Source: Alphaproteobacteria bacterium
Lineage (GTDB): Bacteria > Pseudomonadota > Alphaproteobacteria > Rickettsiales > SXRF01
Reading direction: 5' to 3'
Assembly: GCA_020049775.1 (NCBI GenBank)
Contig: JAGVLO010000004.1
Location: 124,001-188,000, forward strand
Length of the DNA stretch: 64,000 nt
The position numbers and the translations under genes were made by a program. Under the pieces are notes generated by a model. It was not told the DNA's origin. It did not search any database and saw nothing but the letters and a program-made list of their open reading frames with translations. The number at the start of each line of letters is the position of its first letter. The first letter of the stretch is position 1. Of this stretch, positions 44,452 to 53,781 are shown piece after piece.

Positions 44452-46140
44452 ATGACTTCTCTCCAAACCACTACAGAAAAAGAAGCTGAAAAGCACGATC
44501 ATCATGATCACAAGCACGGGCATGATCACAAAGAAAAGCACGAGCATAAAAAGGAAGACAGCGAAGATAAGCGCATGGGGCGCAACATCGCCTTTGGCTT
44601 ACAGCAGACGCTTGCTTGCTGGGCCACTGATTTTATCGATCCACCCATCAGCCGCTGGCTGCAAAATAAATTTGGTAACAAAAGCCATCCGGTAACACAT
44701 ACCCATGTCTGGGGCGGCGAGATTATCGGTGATACGTCGGCGTTTTTCAGCTTCATTGCCATCAAGCGCTTTTTCAAAAAGCCTGTGGATGCGGTTATCG
44801 GCTGGGTCAAAAGCGCATTCAACGGCTACTTTGACCGCATGGGCAAACGCGCCATCAAAGACTGGGCGGACGCGCACCATGTAACCGAAAAGGACGGGCG
44901 CTATCAGGAAAAGCTGGAGTCCTACAAACAGTTTCAGGCGGAAAACACGGTGGATTCCGTTATTGTGGCCACCAGCGCTACGCTCGCGAATGTGGGCATA
45001 CAGCGCGCGCTTGGCAACAAGCAGGGGCTAGGGCTGATTTTGGTCAGCAAGATTATCGGCGCGGTTATCACCATGGCCACCATGCTGGGTTTGCGCACAG
45101 CATTGCCGACGGCTACCAAAACGCTCGATGACGAGCTGAGCAACCGCTATTTCTCGCCGATGGTTAGGTTTACGCAGCGTATGTTCGGCGTAAAAAGCAA
45201 GCAGTCCTCGGTTGAATTTGAAATAGAAGGCGACGAGCCGCATGATTCACCCGGCGACACTCCGGTTAACGCCAGTATGGTGAATGTACGTACCGAGCTG
45301 GACAATGCTCCGATTGTGGACAGGCCGCTGGCCGGAGAGCGCAGGCAAGCGCTGCTCGATAGCCTGCAGCGCAATTTCATGGCGCAGCACGGGCAGGACA
45401 TTTCCAAGTTCAAGCCGTTCCTTGAAGACCAGAAAAAAATCTTTCAGGCCTTCGTGAAAGTATTGTACCCGCAGGGGCGCTTTGCGCAGCAGTTGGGTGA
45501 GGAGCATTACAAGGCGCTTGTTGAAATACATGGTGAGAGCATGAAAAAAACAGAGTCCGTTCCCACCGAGGAATGGAAAAAAGCGGCGATGGTTGCCATG
45601 CAGAGCATCGTGCTTAACCGCCGCGATGACATGCTAGCAAACCTGAAAATACTCGACGATAAAAACTTCACCCACCAGCTTGAGCAAAATATCAAGGCAA
45701 ACAAAAAACTTCCGCCTGCGGATGAATACGCGCTCACGCCCGAAAGAAAAGAGCATTATATCGAATCGCTGGTGCAGACGGATTCGAAAAGCGGCCACGA
45801 GCCTGCCGTGCATATCTATGCCAATGCCAAGGGTCAGCTCATTGAGCATCAGGCGCTGGCAAAGGCGCTTGACGTTAATGGCAATATCACCCGTGTGCTG
45901 GCAGAAGAGTTGACGAAGTATGTCGGTAAGGACACGACAGCGATCGCAAAAGCCTATATCGACGAGCGCCATGATTTAGCGCATTCGGTGGCCGATGTGC
46001 TGACCCCCGGCGGTGAGATTGTAAGAGAAGCGGTAAAGCGCAGCGAGCAGGCGCGTATTGCAATGCAGAGTAAAAACAAGAACTGGCAGGCGCATGTCGC
46101 CAGCGAAACACCTGCACATACTGTGGGCATGACTACCTAA
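44452..46140 (+). CDS. His-rich protein under Fur-box control (unknown function)
   Basis: Unrecognised 562-residue protein. Residues 15-32 carry nine histidines among Asp/Lys/Glu (HDHHDHKHGHDH region), a typical metal-binding stretch. Then come a hydrophobic, helix-prone part (about 45-105 with SAFFSFIAIKRFF; about 165-225 with two possible membrane helices around LGLILVSKIIGAVITMATMLG) and a long soluble C-terminal half (about 250-560), helical and charged. No transporter family signature is seen. The double Fur-box-like operator directly upstream implies derepression when the sensed metal is scarce. Cotranscribed with the gene at 46165. Confidence 0.75.
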   Translation: MTSLQTTTEKEAEKHDHHDHKHGHDHKEKHEHKKEDSEDKRMGRNIAFGLQQTLACWATDFIDPPISRWLQNKFGNKSHPVTHTHVWGGEIIGDTSAFFSFIAIKRFFKKPVDAVIGWVKSAFNGYFDRMGKRAIKDWADAHHVTEKDGRYQEKLESYKQFQAENTVDSVIVATSATLANVGIQRALGNKQGLGLILVSKIIGAVITMATMLGLRTALPTATKTLDDELSNRYFSPMVRFTQRMFGVKSKQSSVEFEIEGDEPHDSPGDTPVNASMVNVRTELDNAPIVDRPLAGERRQALLDSLQRNFMAQHGQDISKFKPFLEDQKKIFQAFVKVLYPQGRFAQQLGEEHYKALVEIHGESMKKTESVPTEEWKKAAMVAMQSIVLNRRDDMLANLKILDDKNFTHQLEQNIKANKKLPPADEYALTPERKEHYIESLVQTDSKSGHEPAVHIYANAKGQLIEHQALAKALDVNGNITRVLAEELTKYVGKDTTAIAKAYIDERHDLAHSVADVLTPGGEIVREAVKRSEQARIAMQSKNKNWQAHVASETPAHTVGMTT

Positions 46141-46164
46141 CCTTTGTCTTTTCACGGAGGGCAT

Positions 46165-46476
46165 ATGTTATCGCTGATTGCAAGTTACGGTCCGGAAAAC
46201 CCGCGCATCGAGGCGGTTGCAGAAAACCGCATCCGCCTGTCATGGATGGGCGAGGCATTGCCAAAAGCGGTGGACGGCATGTGCATTACTTATTGCAATG
46301 GCGGGATGATGTTTATCGGGCGCATGCAGACACCGGTGCGCTATTGCCACATTGTAGAAAACACCCATGGCCAGCAGGTGATGGAGCTGCAGATTTCCGC
46401 CGCCGCACTGGCGACACTGCGCCAGCCGCAACTTTTTGAAAATATCTTTATAGCCAATGCTCCGGCATTCGCCTGA
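46165..46476 (+). CDS. Small protein downstream of the His-rich protein (unknown function)
   Basis: A 103-residue soluble protein of mixed alpha/beta character with two Cys and several Met residues (MCITYCNGGMMFIGRMQ), no signal peptide and no recognised domain. ATG at 46165 is chosen because GGAGG lies about six bases upstream; the frame is open back to 46144. It follows the His-rich protein by 24 bp on the same strand, so both are probably controlled from the Fur-box-like region. Could be a partner protein; this is context only. Confidence 0.6.
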   Translation: MLSLIASYGPENPRIEAVAENRIRLSWMGEALPKAVDGMCITYCNGGMMFIGRMQTPVRYCHIVENTHGQQVMELQISAAALATLRQPQLFENIFIANAPAFA

Positions 46477-46509
46477 ACATCTCGTAAGCAGAATACAGGC
46501 ATAAAAAAA

Positions 46510-46533
46510 CCCCGCTGCCCGAAGGCGGCGAGG
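46510..46533 (-). terminator. Rho-independent terminator for the BI-1 gene
   Basis: On the minus strand CCTCGCCGCC, loop TTCG, GGCAGCGGGG, then seven T: a ten-pair stem with one mismatch, a G-T pair and a stable UUCG loop. It lies 29 bases after the BI-1 stop codon. Confidence 0.88.
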
Positions 46534-46562
46534 TACAACTCCCGAAGAGCTGTTTATGTGGT

Positions 46563-47300
46563 TCAGTCGCCCTTCTTCTGTCCAAACAGCCGCAACAGCC
46601 GGATGAACAGGTTCAGGATGTCGAGGTACAGCCCGACCGCGCAGTCGATGGCGTTGTTCACGCTGGCCGGAACGAACCGCGCCCGGTTAACGTCGTAAAT
46701 GACGTATCCCGAGAACAGAACGACACCGCACCAGTCCCAGAACGTGAGCGCCCCCTTGATCGGGAAGCTCGGGAACAAGTAGCCCAGCAGCGGAATCGCG
46801 AACATCCCCACGAGGAGGATGGTCAGACCGCCGAAGAGATACATGCCCATGCTCTCGAGGTTCTTGGGAACCAGAGCGCCCACCAGTGCCGTAGCGCCCG
46901 TCACTCCGATCGTGATAAGCACGACCTTGGCGACGGAGGCCGCCGTGTACATGGCGACCGTCGGCCCGAGGATCAGACCGAACGGAAACGCCACCAGTCC
47001 GAAGAACGCCCCCAGCTTGATAACCGGGTTGCTGCTCACGATGGACACGATGACGCCGATGATCGTCACCACCAGCACGCCGATGAAGACGGCCAGCGGA
47101 TTCGGTCCCACCCAGTCGAGCTTGCCCGACTCGGTGTTGAGCTGGACCCAGTCCATGGTCAGCACCGACGAGGCCGTCGTGATGCCCAGCGCGACCATGG
47201 TCAGGAATCCGAAGATCGCCATGTGCGCGCTGCGGGACATCTCGTCCGCGCCCTGCCGTTCCCACACGCCGTTGCCGATACTCAGCGACGACTTACCCAT
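46563..47300 (-). CDS. Bax inhibitor-1 / YccA family membrane protein
   Basis: Seven-helix integral membrane protein of 245 residues (UPF0005/BI-1), a family that includes a calcium-leak channel and FtsH-modulating proteins. The C-terminal half shows the family pattern GMYLFGGLTILLVGMF, then FSGYVIYDVNRARF and NNAIDCAVGLYLDILNLFIRLLRLFG, whose acidic residues form the gating site. ATG at 47300 is chosen for the strong AGGAGG upstream; 33 more codons reach 47399 without homology. GC is near 60%, above neighbours, codon choice differs, and it has its own consensus ribosome-binding site and strong terminator, all suggesting acquisition. Confidence 0.9.
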   Translation of the reverse strand: MGKSSLSIGNGVWERQGADEMSRSAHMAIFGFLTMVALGITTASSVLTMDWVQLNTESGKLDWVGPNPLAVFIGVLVVTIIGVIVSIVSSNPVIKLGAFFGLVAFPFGLILGPTVAMYTAASVAKVVLITIGVTGATALVGALVPKNLESMGMYLFGGLTILLVGMFAIPLLGYLFPSFPIKGALTFWDWCGVVLFSGYVIYDVNRARFVPASVNNAIDCAVGLYLDILNLFIRLLRLFGQKKGD

Positions 47301-47503
47301 CACACACCTCCTAAGGTGCATAGAAGCCTTGTCTAAGGGCTTCAGACGTAAGGATTGCCAGTGCGAAGTTGCACAAGCCAATCCCATGTTAGCCCGCATT
47401 TGCGAAGCTAAAGATAGACAGGAAGATTCTAAGTTAAAATGAGTTAACCAGCTAGCGCCAATTTGCTACAAAATGATGACAGCTTGCCATATCAACCAGC
47501 TGT

Positions 47504-48718
47504 TTATGCTGATTTTTTGCTGTTCAGCAGGCGTAAGCGCAGGGCATTGAGCTTGATGAATCCGGCGGCGTCCTTTTGGTCGTAAGCGCCACGGTCGTCT
47601 TCAAACGTCACCATTTTTTCGCTGTATAAGCTGAAAGGCGATTTGCGGCCATCAACCGAAACAGAACCCTTGAACAGTTTCAGGCGCACAGTGCCGGTGA
47701 CATTTTCCTGCGATGCATCGATGAGCGACTGCAGCATCTTGCGCTCCGGCGACCACCAGTAGCCGTTGTAAATCAGCTCGGCGTAGCGCGGCATCATCTC
47801 GTCTTTCAAATGTCCGGCGCCACGGTCCAGCGTAATGCTTTCAATGCCGCGGTGCGCCGCGAGCAGGATAGTGCCGCCCGGTGTTTCGTATATCCCGCGC
47901 GACTTCATGCCGACATAGCGGTTTTCAACAAGGTCGAGGCGGCCAATGCCGTGCTTGCCGCCGAGTTCATTGAGCTTAGTGAGCAGGGCCGCGGGCGAAA
48001 GTTTTTTGCCGTTAACGGCGACGGCATCGCCGCGCTCGAATTCCACTTCAATAAGCTCCGGTTCATTCGGTGCCTTTTCCGGCGGTACGCTGCGGGTGAA
48101 CATGTCTTCGTGCGCTGCGACCCACGGATCCTCCAGCACTTTGCCCTCATAGGAAATATGTAGCATGTTGGCGTCGGTGGAATAGGGGGCTTCGCCGCGC
48201 TTGTCCTTGGCAATCGGAATCTGGTGTTTTTCAGCATACTCAATCAGCTTGGTGCGCGAATTCAAATCCCATTCGCGCCATGGCGCAATCACTTTTATGT
48301 CGGGCTTCAGCGCATAATAACCCAGTTCAAAACGCACCTGGTCATTGCCTTTTCCAGTCGCGCCATGGGCGACTGCATCGGCACCTGTTGCGATGGCGAT
48401 TTCAATCTGGCGTTTGGCAATCAGCGGGCGCGCAATCGAGGTGCCGAGCAGGTAGGTGCCTTCATAGACCGTGTTGGCGCGGAACATCGGGAACACAAAA
48501 TCACGCACGAATTCTTCGCGCAGGTCGTCGATGAAGATTTCCTTCACGCCCGCCATCTGCGCTTTTTTGCGTGCGGGATCGAGTTCTTCGCCCTGACCCA
48601 GATCGGCGGTGAAGGTGACCACTTCGCATTCATAGGTTTCCTGCAGCCAGCGCAGGATAACGGACGTATCAAGGCCGCCGGAGTAAGCCAACACTACTTT
48701 TTTGATTTTCTTGCTCAT
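47504..48718 (-). CDS. argG: Argininosuccinate synthase
   Basis: Condenses citrulline and aspartate with ATP for arginine synthesis. The 404-residue enzyme has the PP-loop [13 protein letters not shown] at the N-terminus, [15 protein letters not shown] near 120 and the C-terminal [12 protein letters not shown] segment. The lyase argH is not present here. It is divergent from the malonyl-CoA decarboxylase gene across 111 bp. Confidence 0.97.
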   Translation of the reverse strand: MSKKIKKVVLAYSGGLDTSVILRWLQETYECEVVTFTADLGQGEELDPARKKAQMAGVKEIFIDDLREEFVRDFVFPMFRANTVYEGTYLLGTSIARPLIAKRQIEIAIATGADAVAHGATGKGNDQVRFELGYYALKPDIKVIAPWREWDLNSRTKLIEYAEKHQIPIAKDKRGEAPYSTDANMLHISYEGKVLEDPWVAAHEDMFTRSVPPEKAPNEPELIEVEFERGDAVAVNGKKLSPAALLTKLNELGGKHGIGRLDLVENRYVGMKSRGIYETPGGTILLAAHRGIESITLDRGAGHLKDEMMPRYAELIYNGYWWSPERKMLQSLIDASQENVTGTVRLKLFKGSVSVDGRKSPFSLYSEKMVTFEDDRGAYDQKDAAGFIKLNALRLRLLNSKKSA

Positions 48719-48829
48719 GAGAACCGCTATGAATTTATAAGTTAAACACTAACAAACATTGGGGGGTTAAACAGGAGCGCGACCATATAACAACAGTTGA
48801 AGTAAGACAAGGATGCGATTATAAAGGAA

Positions 48830-50302
48830 ATGAAAAATCCTATGAGCGAAGTCATCGACATATCCAGCAAAAAAAATGCTGAAAAAACAGGCCAGTTATC
48901 TGGCCTGACGGCGCTTCGCCGCTTGACGGTGGACAGCCTGCTGCGCACATGGAACGAAATCAAGGGTACGGCGCGTAACGTTATCTGGTCGGATATCGAC
49001 CCGTCGCTTCCCAAAAAAGACATGGACTACCTGCTCAAGCAGATGCGCCTGTGTTTGGATACTCCTGGCGGTGAAATTACCGCCCGCGCCAACACAGCCG
49101 AGCTGGGGCGCACCTATTTGGGATTAAATGAAACCGGCCGCGCGCGTTTCCTGAAAATGCTGGCCACCGATTTTGATGTGGATGAGCGCAAGCTCTCTGA
49201 CCTGACTTTTGCCTATACACAATCGGACACGGCGCCCGAGCGTTTCAAGCTGGAAATGGAACTGCGGCAGGCGCTGACCAGCCCGCGCAGCACGATTTTG
49301 CGCCAGTTCACGGCCCTGCCTGAAGGCTTTAAATTCCTTGTCAATATGCGTGCCGATTTGCTGCCGCTCATCGGCAAAGACCAAAAACTCAAAGGTCTCG
49401 AATATGATTTGAAAACCATTCTTTCGTCATGGTTCGACGTGGGCCTGCTCGATCTTGTCGAAATCACATGGAATTCGCCCGCCGCGCTGCTGGAAAAGCT
49501 CATCGAGTACGAAGCGGTACACCGCGTTACTTCGTGGGAAGATTTAAAAAATAGGCTGGATGCTGACCGCCGCGTATTTGCCTTCATCCATAATAAAATG
49601 CCGCTCGAGCCACTGATTTTTGTGCATGTGGCGCTGGTGGAAGGCATGAGTGACAATGTGCAGAAGCTGCTCGATACCAAAAGCCCCGTATTCAATATCG
49701 AAAAGGCTGATACCGCCATTTTCTATTCCATTTCCAACGCGCAGAAGGGGCTTGCGGGCATCAGCTTCGGCAATTTCCTTATCAAGCGTGTGGTGAATGT
49801 ATTAAGCGCCGAGTTCAAGCAGCTCACTACCTTTGCCACCTTGTCGCCTGTGCCAGGCCTGCGCGCGTGGCTCGACCCGCTGCTGGTAAAAGATGATGCA
49901 AAAATATTGTTGCCGGATGAGATGGCTATTCTCAAAAAAATTAACAAGGATGCCGCATCAGGTGCCGCCCTGCTTTCCATACTGGATGGCGATTGGGTGA
50001 AGGATAAAAAGACAGCCGAATCCATCAAACCGATACTGATGCGGCTATGCGCCCACTACCTCATTGAAGAGAAGAAAAACGGTAAACCGCTCGACCCCGT
50101 GGCCAGTTTTCACCTGTTCAACGGGGCGCGGCTGGAGCGCATGAACTGGCTGGGCGATACTTCGGCAAAAGGGCTAAAACAGTCGGCAGGTCTGATGGTT
50201 AACTACCATTACCGCCTGTCGAAGATCGATGAAAATCATGAGGAATTTGCGACTAATGGAAAAGTGGTTGCCAGCAGGCCGGTCAGGGGCTACCTTAGGT
50301 AA
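48830..50302 (+). CDS. Malonyl-CoA decarboxylase
   Basis: Decarboxylates malonyl-CoA to acetyl-CoA. The 490-residue product fits the MCD family: an N-terminal helical domain (about 30-190) and a catalytic acetyltransferase-like domain with GISFGNFLIKRVV, the TFATLSPVPGLRAWL block, and HLFNGARLERMNWLGDTSAKGLKQSAGLMVNYHY, which includes the catalytic His/Ser region. No malonyl-CoA synthetase or malonate transporter is adjacent, so it more likely acts in fatty-acid/CoA balance than in malonate growth. AAAGGAA precedes the ATG. Confidence 0.9.
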   Translation: MKNPMSEVIDISSKKNAEKTGQLSGLTALRRLTVDSLLRTWNEIKGTARNVIWSDIDPSLPKKDMDYLLKQMRLCLDTPGGEITARANTAELGRTYLGLNETGRARFLKMLATDFDVDERKLSDLTFAYTQSDTAPERFKLEMELRQALTSPRSTILRQFTALPEGFKFLVNMRADLLPLIGKDQKLKGLEYDLKTILSSWFDVGLLDLVEITWNSPAALLEKLIEYEAVHRVTSWEDLKNRLDADRRVFAFIHNKMPLEPLIFVHVALVEGMSDNVQKLLDTKSPVFNIEKADTAIFYSISNAQKGLAGISFGNFLIKRVVNVLSAEFKQLTTFATLSPVPGLRAWLDPLLVKDDAKILLPDEMAILKKINKDAASGAALLSILDGDWVKDKKTAESIKPILMRLCAHYLIEEKKNGKPLDPVASFHLFNGARLERMNWLGDTSAKGLKQSAGLMVNYHYRLSKIDENHEEFATNGKVVASRPVRGYLR

Positions 50303-50315
50303 ATTCCGAAAAGGC

Positions 50316-50369
50316 AATAATAAGTAATAATAACAATAACAAGACAAAAACAAAACAATAATAAAAAAA
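50316..50369 (+). promoter_or_regulatory. A-rich leader of hfq, possible Hfq autoregulatory site
   Basis: A 54-base stretch in the hfq leader is almost free of G and C and is built from AAT/AAC/AAA steps (AATAATAAGTAATAATAACA and similar). The Hfq distal face binds A-R-N repeats of exactly this kind, and the run ends at the AAGG ribosome-binding site. It matches the known principle of Hfq repressing its own mRNA, but binding is not shown. Confidence 0.5.
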
Positions 50370-50378
50370 GGATGCCCC

Positions 50379-50654
50379 ATGGCCAACGAAAAATCACAAA
50401 ATATTCAGGATGTCTTTCTTAATACCCTCCGCAAGAAGAAAATCCCCGTCACGATCTTCCTCTCCAACGGTGTAAAGCTGCAAGGCAACATTACCAGCTT
50501 CGACAATTTCTCGCTCCTGCTCCGTCGTGGTCCACAGGTGCAGCTGGTGTACAAGCACACCATCGCAACGGTGGTTCCGTCCGCTTCCGTCGTACTCAGT
50601 GACGAAGAAGGCGTAGATGCCCAGCAGATGGCATCGATGGCGGCAGAAGGTTAA
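50379..50654 (+). CDS. hfq: RNA chaperone Hfq
   Basis: Sm-like hexameric RNA chaperone for small-RNA regulation. The 91-residue product has the Sm1 region ([30 protein letters not shown]) with the conserved Gln near residue 10 and the proximal-site KHTIATVVP (family YKHAIST). The Sm2 loop reads [17 protein letters not shown]. The tail is short and acidic, usual for the class. Followed after 21 bp by hflX. Confidence 0.96.
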   Translation: MANEKSQNIQDVFLNTLRKKKIPVTIFLSNGVKLQGNITSFDNFSLLLRRGPQVQLVYKHTIATVVPSASVVLSDEEGVDAQQMASMAAEG

Positions 50655-50675
50655 ACGCATTCTCCTGAGCTTCTC

Positions 50676-51956
50676 ATGAACGACGGCAGGCAGCGTGCCT
50701 ATGTCCTGCACCCGCATTTAAAGCGTCAGGCATCGGCCGCGCGCCACCCTGATTCCTGTCTGGAAGAGGGCATCGGCCTTGCCCATGCCATTGATCTTGA
50801 AATTGCCGGTGCGGAAATAGTGCCGCTTGCCCAGACAAAGCCCGCCACACTGTTTGGCTCTGGCAAGGTGGAAGAACTCAAAACCCGCATCGAAGAGGCG
50901 GAGGCCACGCTTGCCATCGTCAACGGTAGCCTGAGTCCCGTGCAGCAACGTAACCTCGAGAAGGAATGGAACTGCAAGGTCATCGACCGCACGGCGCTTA
51001 TTCTTGAAATTTTCGGTGCGCGCGCGGCCACGCATGAAGGCAAGCTTCAGGTGGAGCTGGCGGCGCTGGACTACCAGAAAGGCCGCCTTGTGCGTTCATG
51101 GACGCACCTTGAGCGTCAGCGCGGCGGCTTCGGCTTCCTTGGCGGCCCCGGTGAATCGCAGATTGAAATCGACAGGCGCTTAATCCGTGACCGCATGGCC
51201 AAGCTGCGTAAACAGCTTTCCGAAGTAACGCGTACGCGTGAGCTGCACCGCAAGGTGCGCCGCGAAGTGCCGTATCCCGTGGTGGCGCTGGTGGGTTATA
51301 CCAACGCGGGTAAGTCCACGTTGTTTAACCGCCTGACGGGTGCAGCTGTACTTTCCATGGATAAATTATTCGCCACACTCGACCCCACCATGCGCGGTAT
51401 GCCGCTGCCTGGCGGCGGCAAGATTATATTGTCCGACACGGTGGGTTTCGTCTCTGACCTTCCCACACAATTGGTGGCCGCTTTCCGCGCTACGCTGGAA
51501 GAAGTGCTGGAAGCCGACATATTGCTGCATGTGCGCGACATCTCGCACCCCGACACTCAGGCGCAGAAGCAGGATGTGGAACATGTGCTGCGCAGCTTGT
51601 TTGGTAAAGAGGCTTTGCCGGAAAATGTAATCGAGATTTACAACAAGATTGACCGCCTTGATGACGAACGCAAAGCGGCCTTGTCTGAAACAGGTGCGCT
51701 GATGATTTCTGCTATCACGGGTGAGGGCATCGATACGCTGCTGACAATGATAACGCGCGAAATCGAAAAACGCTTTTTCACGCAGGTGCGCTACAAGTTA
51801 CCGGTGGATGACGGCAAGGCATTAGCGTGGTTGCACGCACATGGCAAAGTGGTGGAACAAAACGTCGAAGACGAGTATATTCATGTAACAGCCCAGCTTT
51901 CGGCTGAGAACATACAACGCTTTGAACGTCTGCACTATGTCTGCGCCGCGCACTAG
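50676..51956 (+). CDS. hflX: GTPase HflX
   Basis: Ribosome-associated GTPase that splits stalled ribosomes, classically next to hfq. In 426 residues: N-terminal HflX domain, the helical LGGPGESQIEIDRRLIRDR linker, then G1 VGYTNAGKST (about 206-215), G3 DTVGFV, G4 NKID, and a C-terminal extension. The modA-like gene starts inside its last codons. Confidence 0.95.
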   Translation: MNDGRQRAYVLHPHLKRQASAARHPDSCLEEGIGLAHAIDLEIAGAEIVPLAQTKPATLFGSGKVEELKTRIEEAEATLAIVNGSLSPVQQRNLEKEWNCKVIDRTALILEIFGARAATHEGKLQVELAALDYQKGRLVRSWTHLERQRGGFGFLGGPGESQIEIDRRLIRDRMAKLRKQLSEVTRTRELHRKVRREVPYPVVALVGYTNAGKSTLFNRLTGAAVLSMDKLFATLDPTMRGMPLPGGGKIILSDTVGFVSDLPTQLVAAFRATLEEVLEADILLHVRDISHPDTQAQKQDVEHVLRSLFGKEALPENVIEIYNKIDRLDDERKAALSETGALMISAITGEGIDTLLTMITREIEKRFFTQVRYKLPVDDGKALAWLHAHGKVVEQNVEDEYIHVTAQLSAENIQRFERLHYVCAAH

Positions 51957-52731
51957 ATTTACCGCAATTCACTCTATCCTGATTTTTTTGGGCCTGCTCT
52001 GCTTGCCCTGTTCACAGGCGCTGGCCATCGGTTCGGTCACCGTGATGGCTGATAACAGCATGAGCCTCGCCATTGCTGAAATCGCACGGCATTATTCCGC
52101 CCGCCACCACATCGTCGTCAATACATCGTTTGCATCGTCGAAAGTGCAGGAAAACCAGATATCAGAAGGCAGCGCCGCCGACGTGCTGATTACGCCCAAG
52201 CAAAAATGGATTGATGATTTAAAAACACGCGGGCTGATTGATGTCTATTCCCCAACGCCCATAGCGCGTAACCATCTTGCGCTGGTCGGGCCGATTGACA
52301 GCGAAATCCGCGTGGCGCCGGATGCAAAAGCATTGCCGACGGCATCGATTATCAATGCCATTGGCGGCGAGCCGGGTTTTGTTGTCGCGCATCCGGAAAC
52401 GCTGGTGGAGGGTGGCTACAGCAAGGAGGCGCTGCGTAATCTGGCGGGCGATTACCTCGAGCCATATACGCTCTACATCAAACAGCTCGACCAGATGTTC
52501 TCCATGATTGACAATTATCAGGCATACGGCCTGTTTTTATATTCATCCACCATCAACCGCTCCGGCGTCAAGGTGCTTGGCAAGCTGCCGGAAAACACCT
52601 ATACGCCGATACAATATTTTGCAGTAGTGATAGCGGGTGAAAATATGGACGAGGCGCGGCGCTTCCTTGAATATCTCAAATCGCCCGAGGCAAAAATCAT
52701 CTTACAGGATAACGGATTTACATTAAATTAA
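51937..52731 (+). CDS. modA: Molybdate-type ABC transporter substrate-binding protein (orphan ModA-like)
   Basis: Periplasmic binding protein of 264 residues: cleavable signal peptide (about 1-33, [18 protein letters not shown]), then two-lobe sequence with the family pattern [62 protein letters not shown], and a C-terminal [35 protein letters not shown]. These match ModA/molybdate and tungstate binding. No modB or modC follows; tsaD is convergent and overlaps by 4 bp. ATG at 51937 overlaps the hflX end by 20 bp. Confidence 0.82.
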   Translation: MSAPRTRFTAIHSILIFLGLLCLPCSQALAIGSVTVMADNSMSLAIAEIARHYSARHHIVVNTSFASSKVQENQISEGSAADVLITPKQKWIDDLKTRGLIDVYSPTPIARNHLALVGPIDSEIRVAPDAKALPTASIINAIGGEPGFVVAHPETLVEGGYSKEALRNLAGDYLEPYTLYIKQLDQMFSMIDNYQAYGLFLYSSTINRSGVKVLGKLPENTYTPIQYFAVVIAGENMDEARRFLEYLKSPEAKIILQDNGFTLN

Positions 52732-53744
52732 GATGCCAGCGGCCAGCGCGCGCGCGGCTCGAAATCCAGCCCGTCCACCATGCCACGCTTAAAGCGTTCA
52801 AGCCCTGCCCATGCAATCATGGCGGCGTTGTCGGTGCATAGCGCCAGTGGCGGTGCAACCAGCGACAGGCCATATTCATTAATGACGGACGACAGCCTGC
52901 CGCGCAAATACTGGTTGGCGGCAACACCGCCTGCCAGCACAAAATGTTTGCCGTTCGGGTAGAGTTTAAGGAATGTGGCAATGGCGTTGCGTGTGCGGTC
53001 GGTTAGGCTTTCCGCAGCCGTATGCTGGAACGACGCGCAAATATCCGCCTTGTGTTTTTCGGTGAGTTCAACGAGTTCTTCCGCTTTCAGGCGCACGGCG
53101 GTTTTAAGTCCCGAGAAAGAAAAATCGCAGCCCTCGCGTCCTTTCATCGGCACGGGGAAATTATACGCTTTCTCATTTCCATCACGCGCCATTTTTTCGA
53201 CAGCAGGGCCGCCAGGGTAGGGCATGCCTAAAATCTTTGCGGTTTTGTCGAAGGCTTCGCCGAGCGCGTCATCCACCGTGCCGCCCAGCCTGTGGTAGCG
53301 GCCCACATCTTCCACGGCGAGGAACTGGCAATGCCCGCCCGATACCAGAAGCAATAAAAATGGAAACGGCACATCGTCGGTCAGGCGTGCGGTTAGTGCG
53401 TGGCCCTCGAGATGATTGACGGCGATAAAAGGTTTTCCGGCAACGGACGCCAGCGCCTTGCCTGTCATCACGCCCACAATCACGCCTCCGATAAGTCCCG
53501 GCCCGCCGGTGGCGGTGATGGCGTCGAGTTCGGCAAGGGTAACGCCCGCATCTTTTAGCGCCTTATCGATAACCGAATCGATATGGTCGAGGTGCGAGCG
53601 CGCGGCGATTTCCGGTACTACGCCGCCATAAGGCTGGTGTTCGGCCACCTGCGACAGCACCACGTTGGAGAGAATCTCCTTGTTGTCCGTCACCACGGCG
53701 GCGGCGGTTTCGTCGCAACTTGTTTCTATACCCAGTATTAGCAT
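52728..53744 (-). CDS. tsaD: tRNA N6-adenosine threonylcarbamoyltransferase
   Basis: Catalytic subunit for t6A37 formation in ANN-decoding tRNAs. The ASKHA-fold protein of 338 residues has [14 protein letters not shown], the metal-ligand histidines in [10 protein letters not shown] (about 108-117), [12 protein letters not shown] and [14 protein letters not shown] near the end. It is divergent from hemC and convergent with modA. Confidence 0.96.
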   Translation of the reverse strand: MLILGIETSCDETAAAVVTDNKEILSNVVLSQVAEHQPYGGVVPEIAARSHLDHIDSVIDKALKDAGVTLAELDAITATGGPGLIGGVIVGVMTGKALASVAGKPFIAVNHLEGHALTARLTDDVPFPFLLLLVSGGHCQFLAVEDVGRYHRLGGTVDDALGEAFDKTAKILGMPYPGGPAVEKMARDGNEKAYNFPVPMKGREGCDFSFSGLKTAVRLKAEELVELTEKHKADICASFQHTAAESLTDRTRNAIATFLKLYPNGKHFVLAGGVAANQYLRGRLSSVINEYGLSLVAPPLALCTDNAAMIAWAGLERFKRGMVDGLDFEPRARWPLAS

Positions 53745-53781
53745 TATTGCCTGTACCCGTAATTTACGTTATGAAAAGGTC

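Noticed and set aside
50372..50377. Upstream ATG before hfq
   Set aside because: It is out of frame with hfq and only seven bases before the true start, so it cannot be assigned as a leader ORF.
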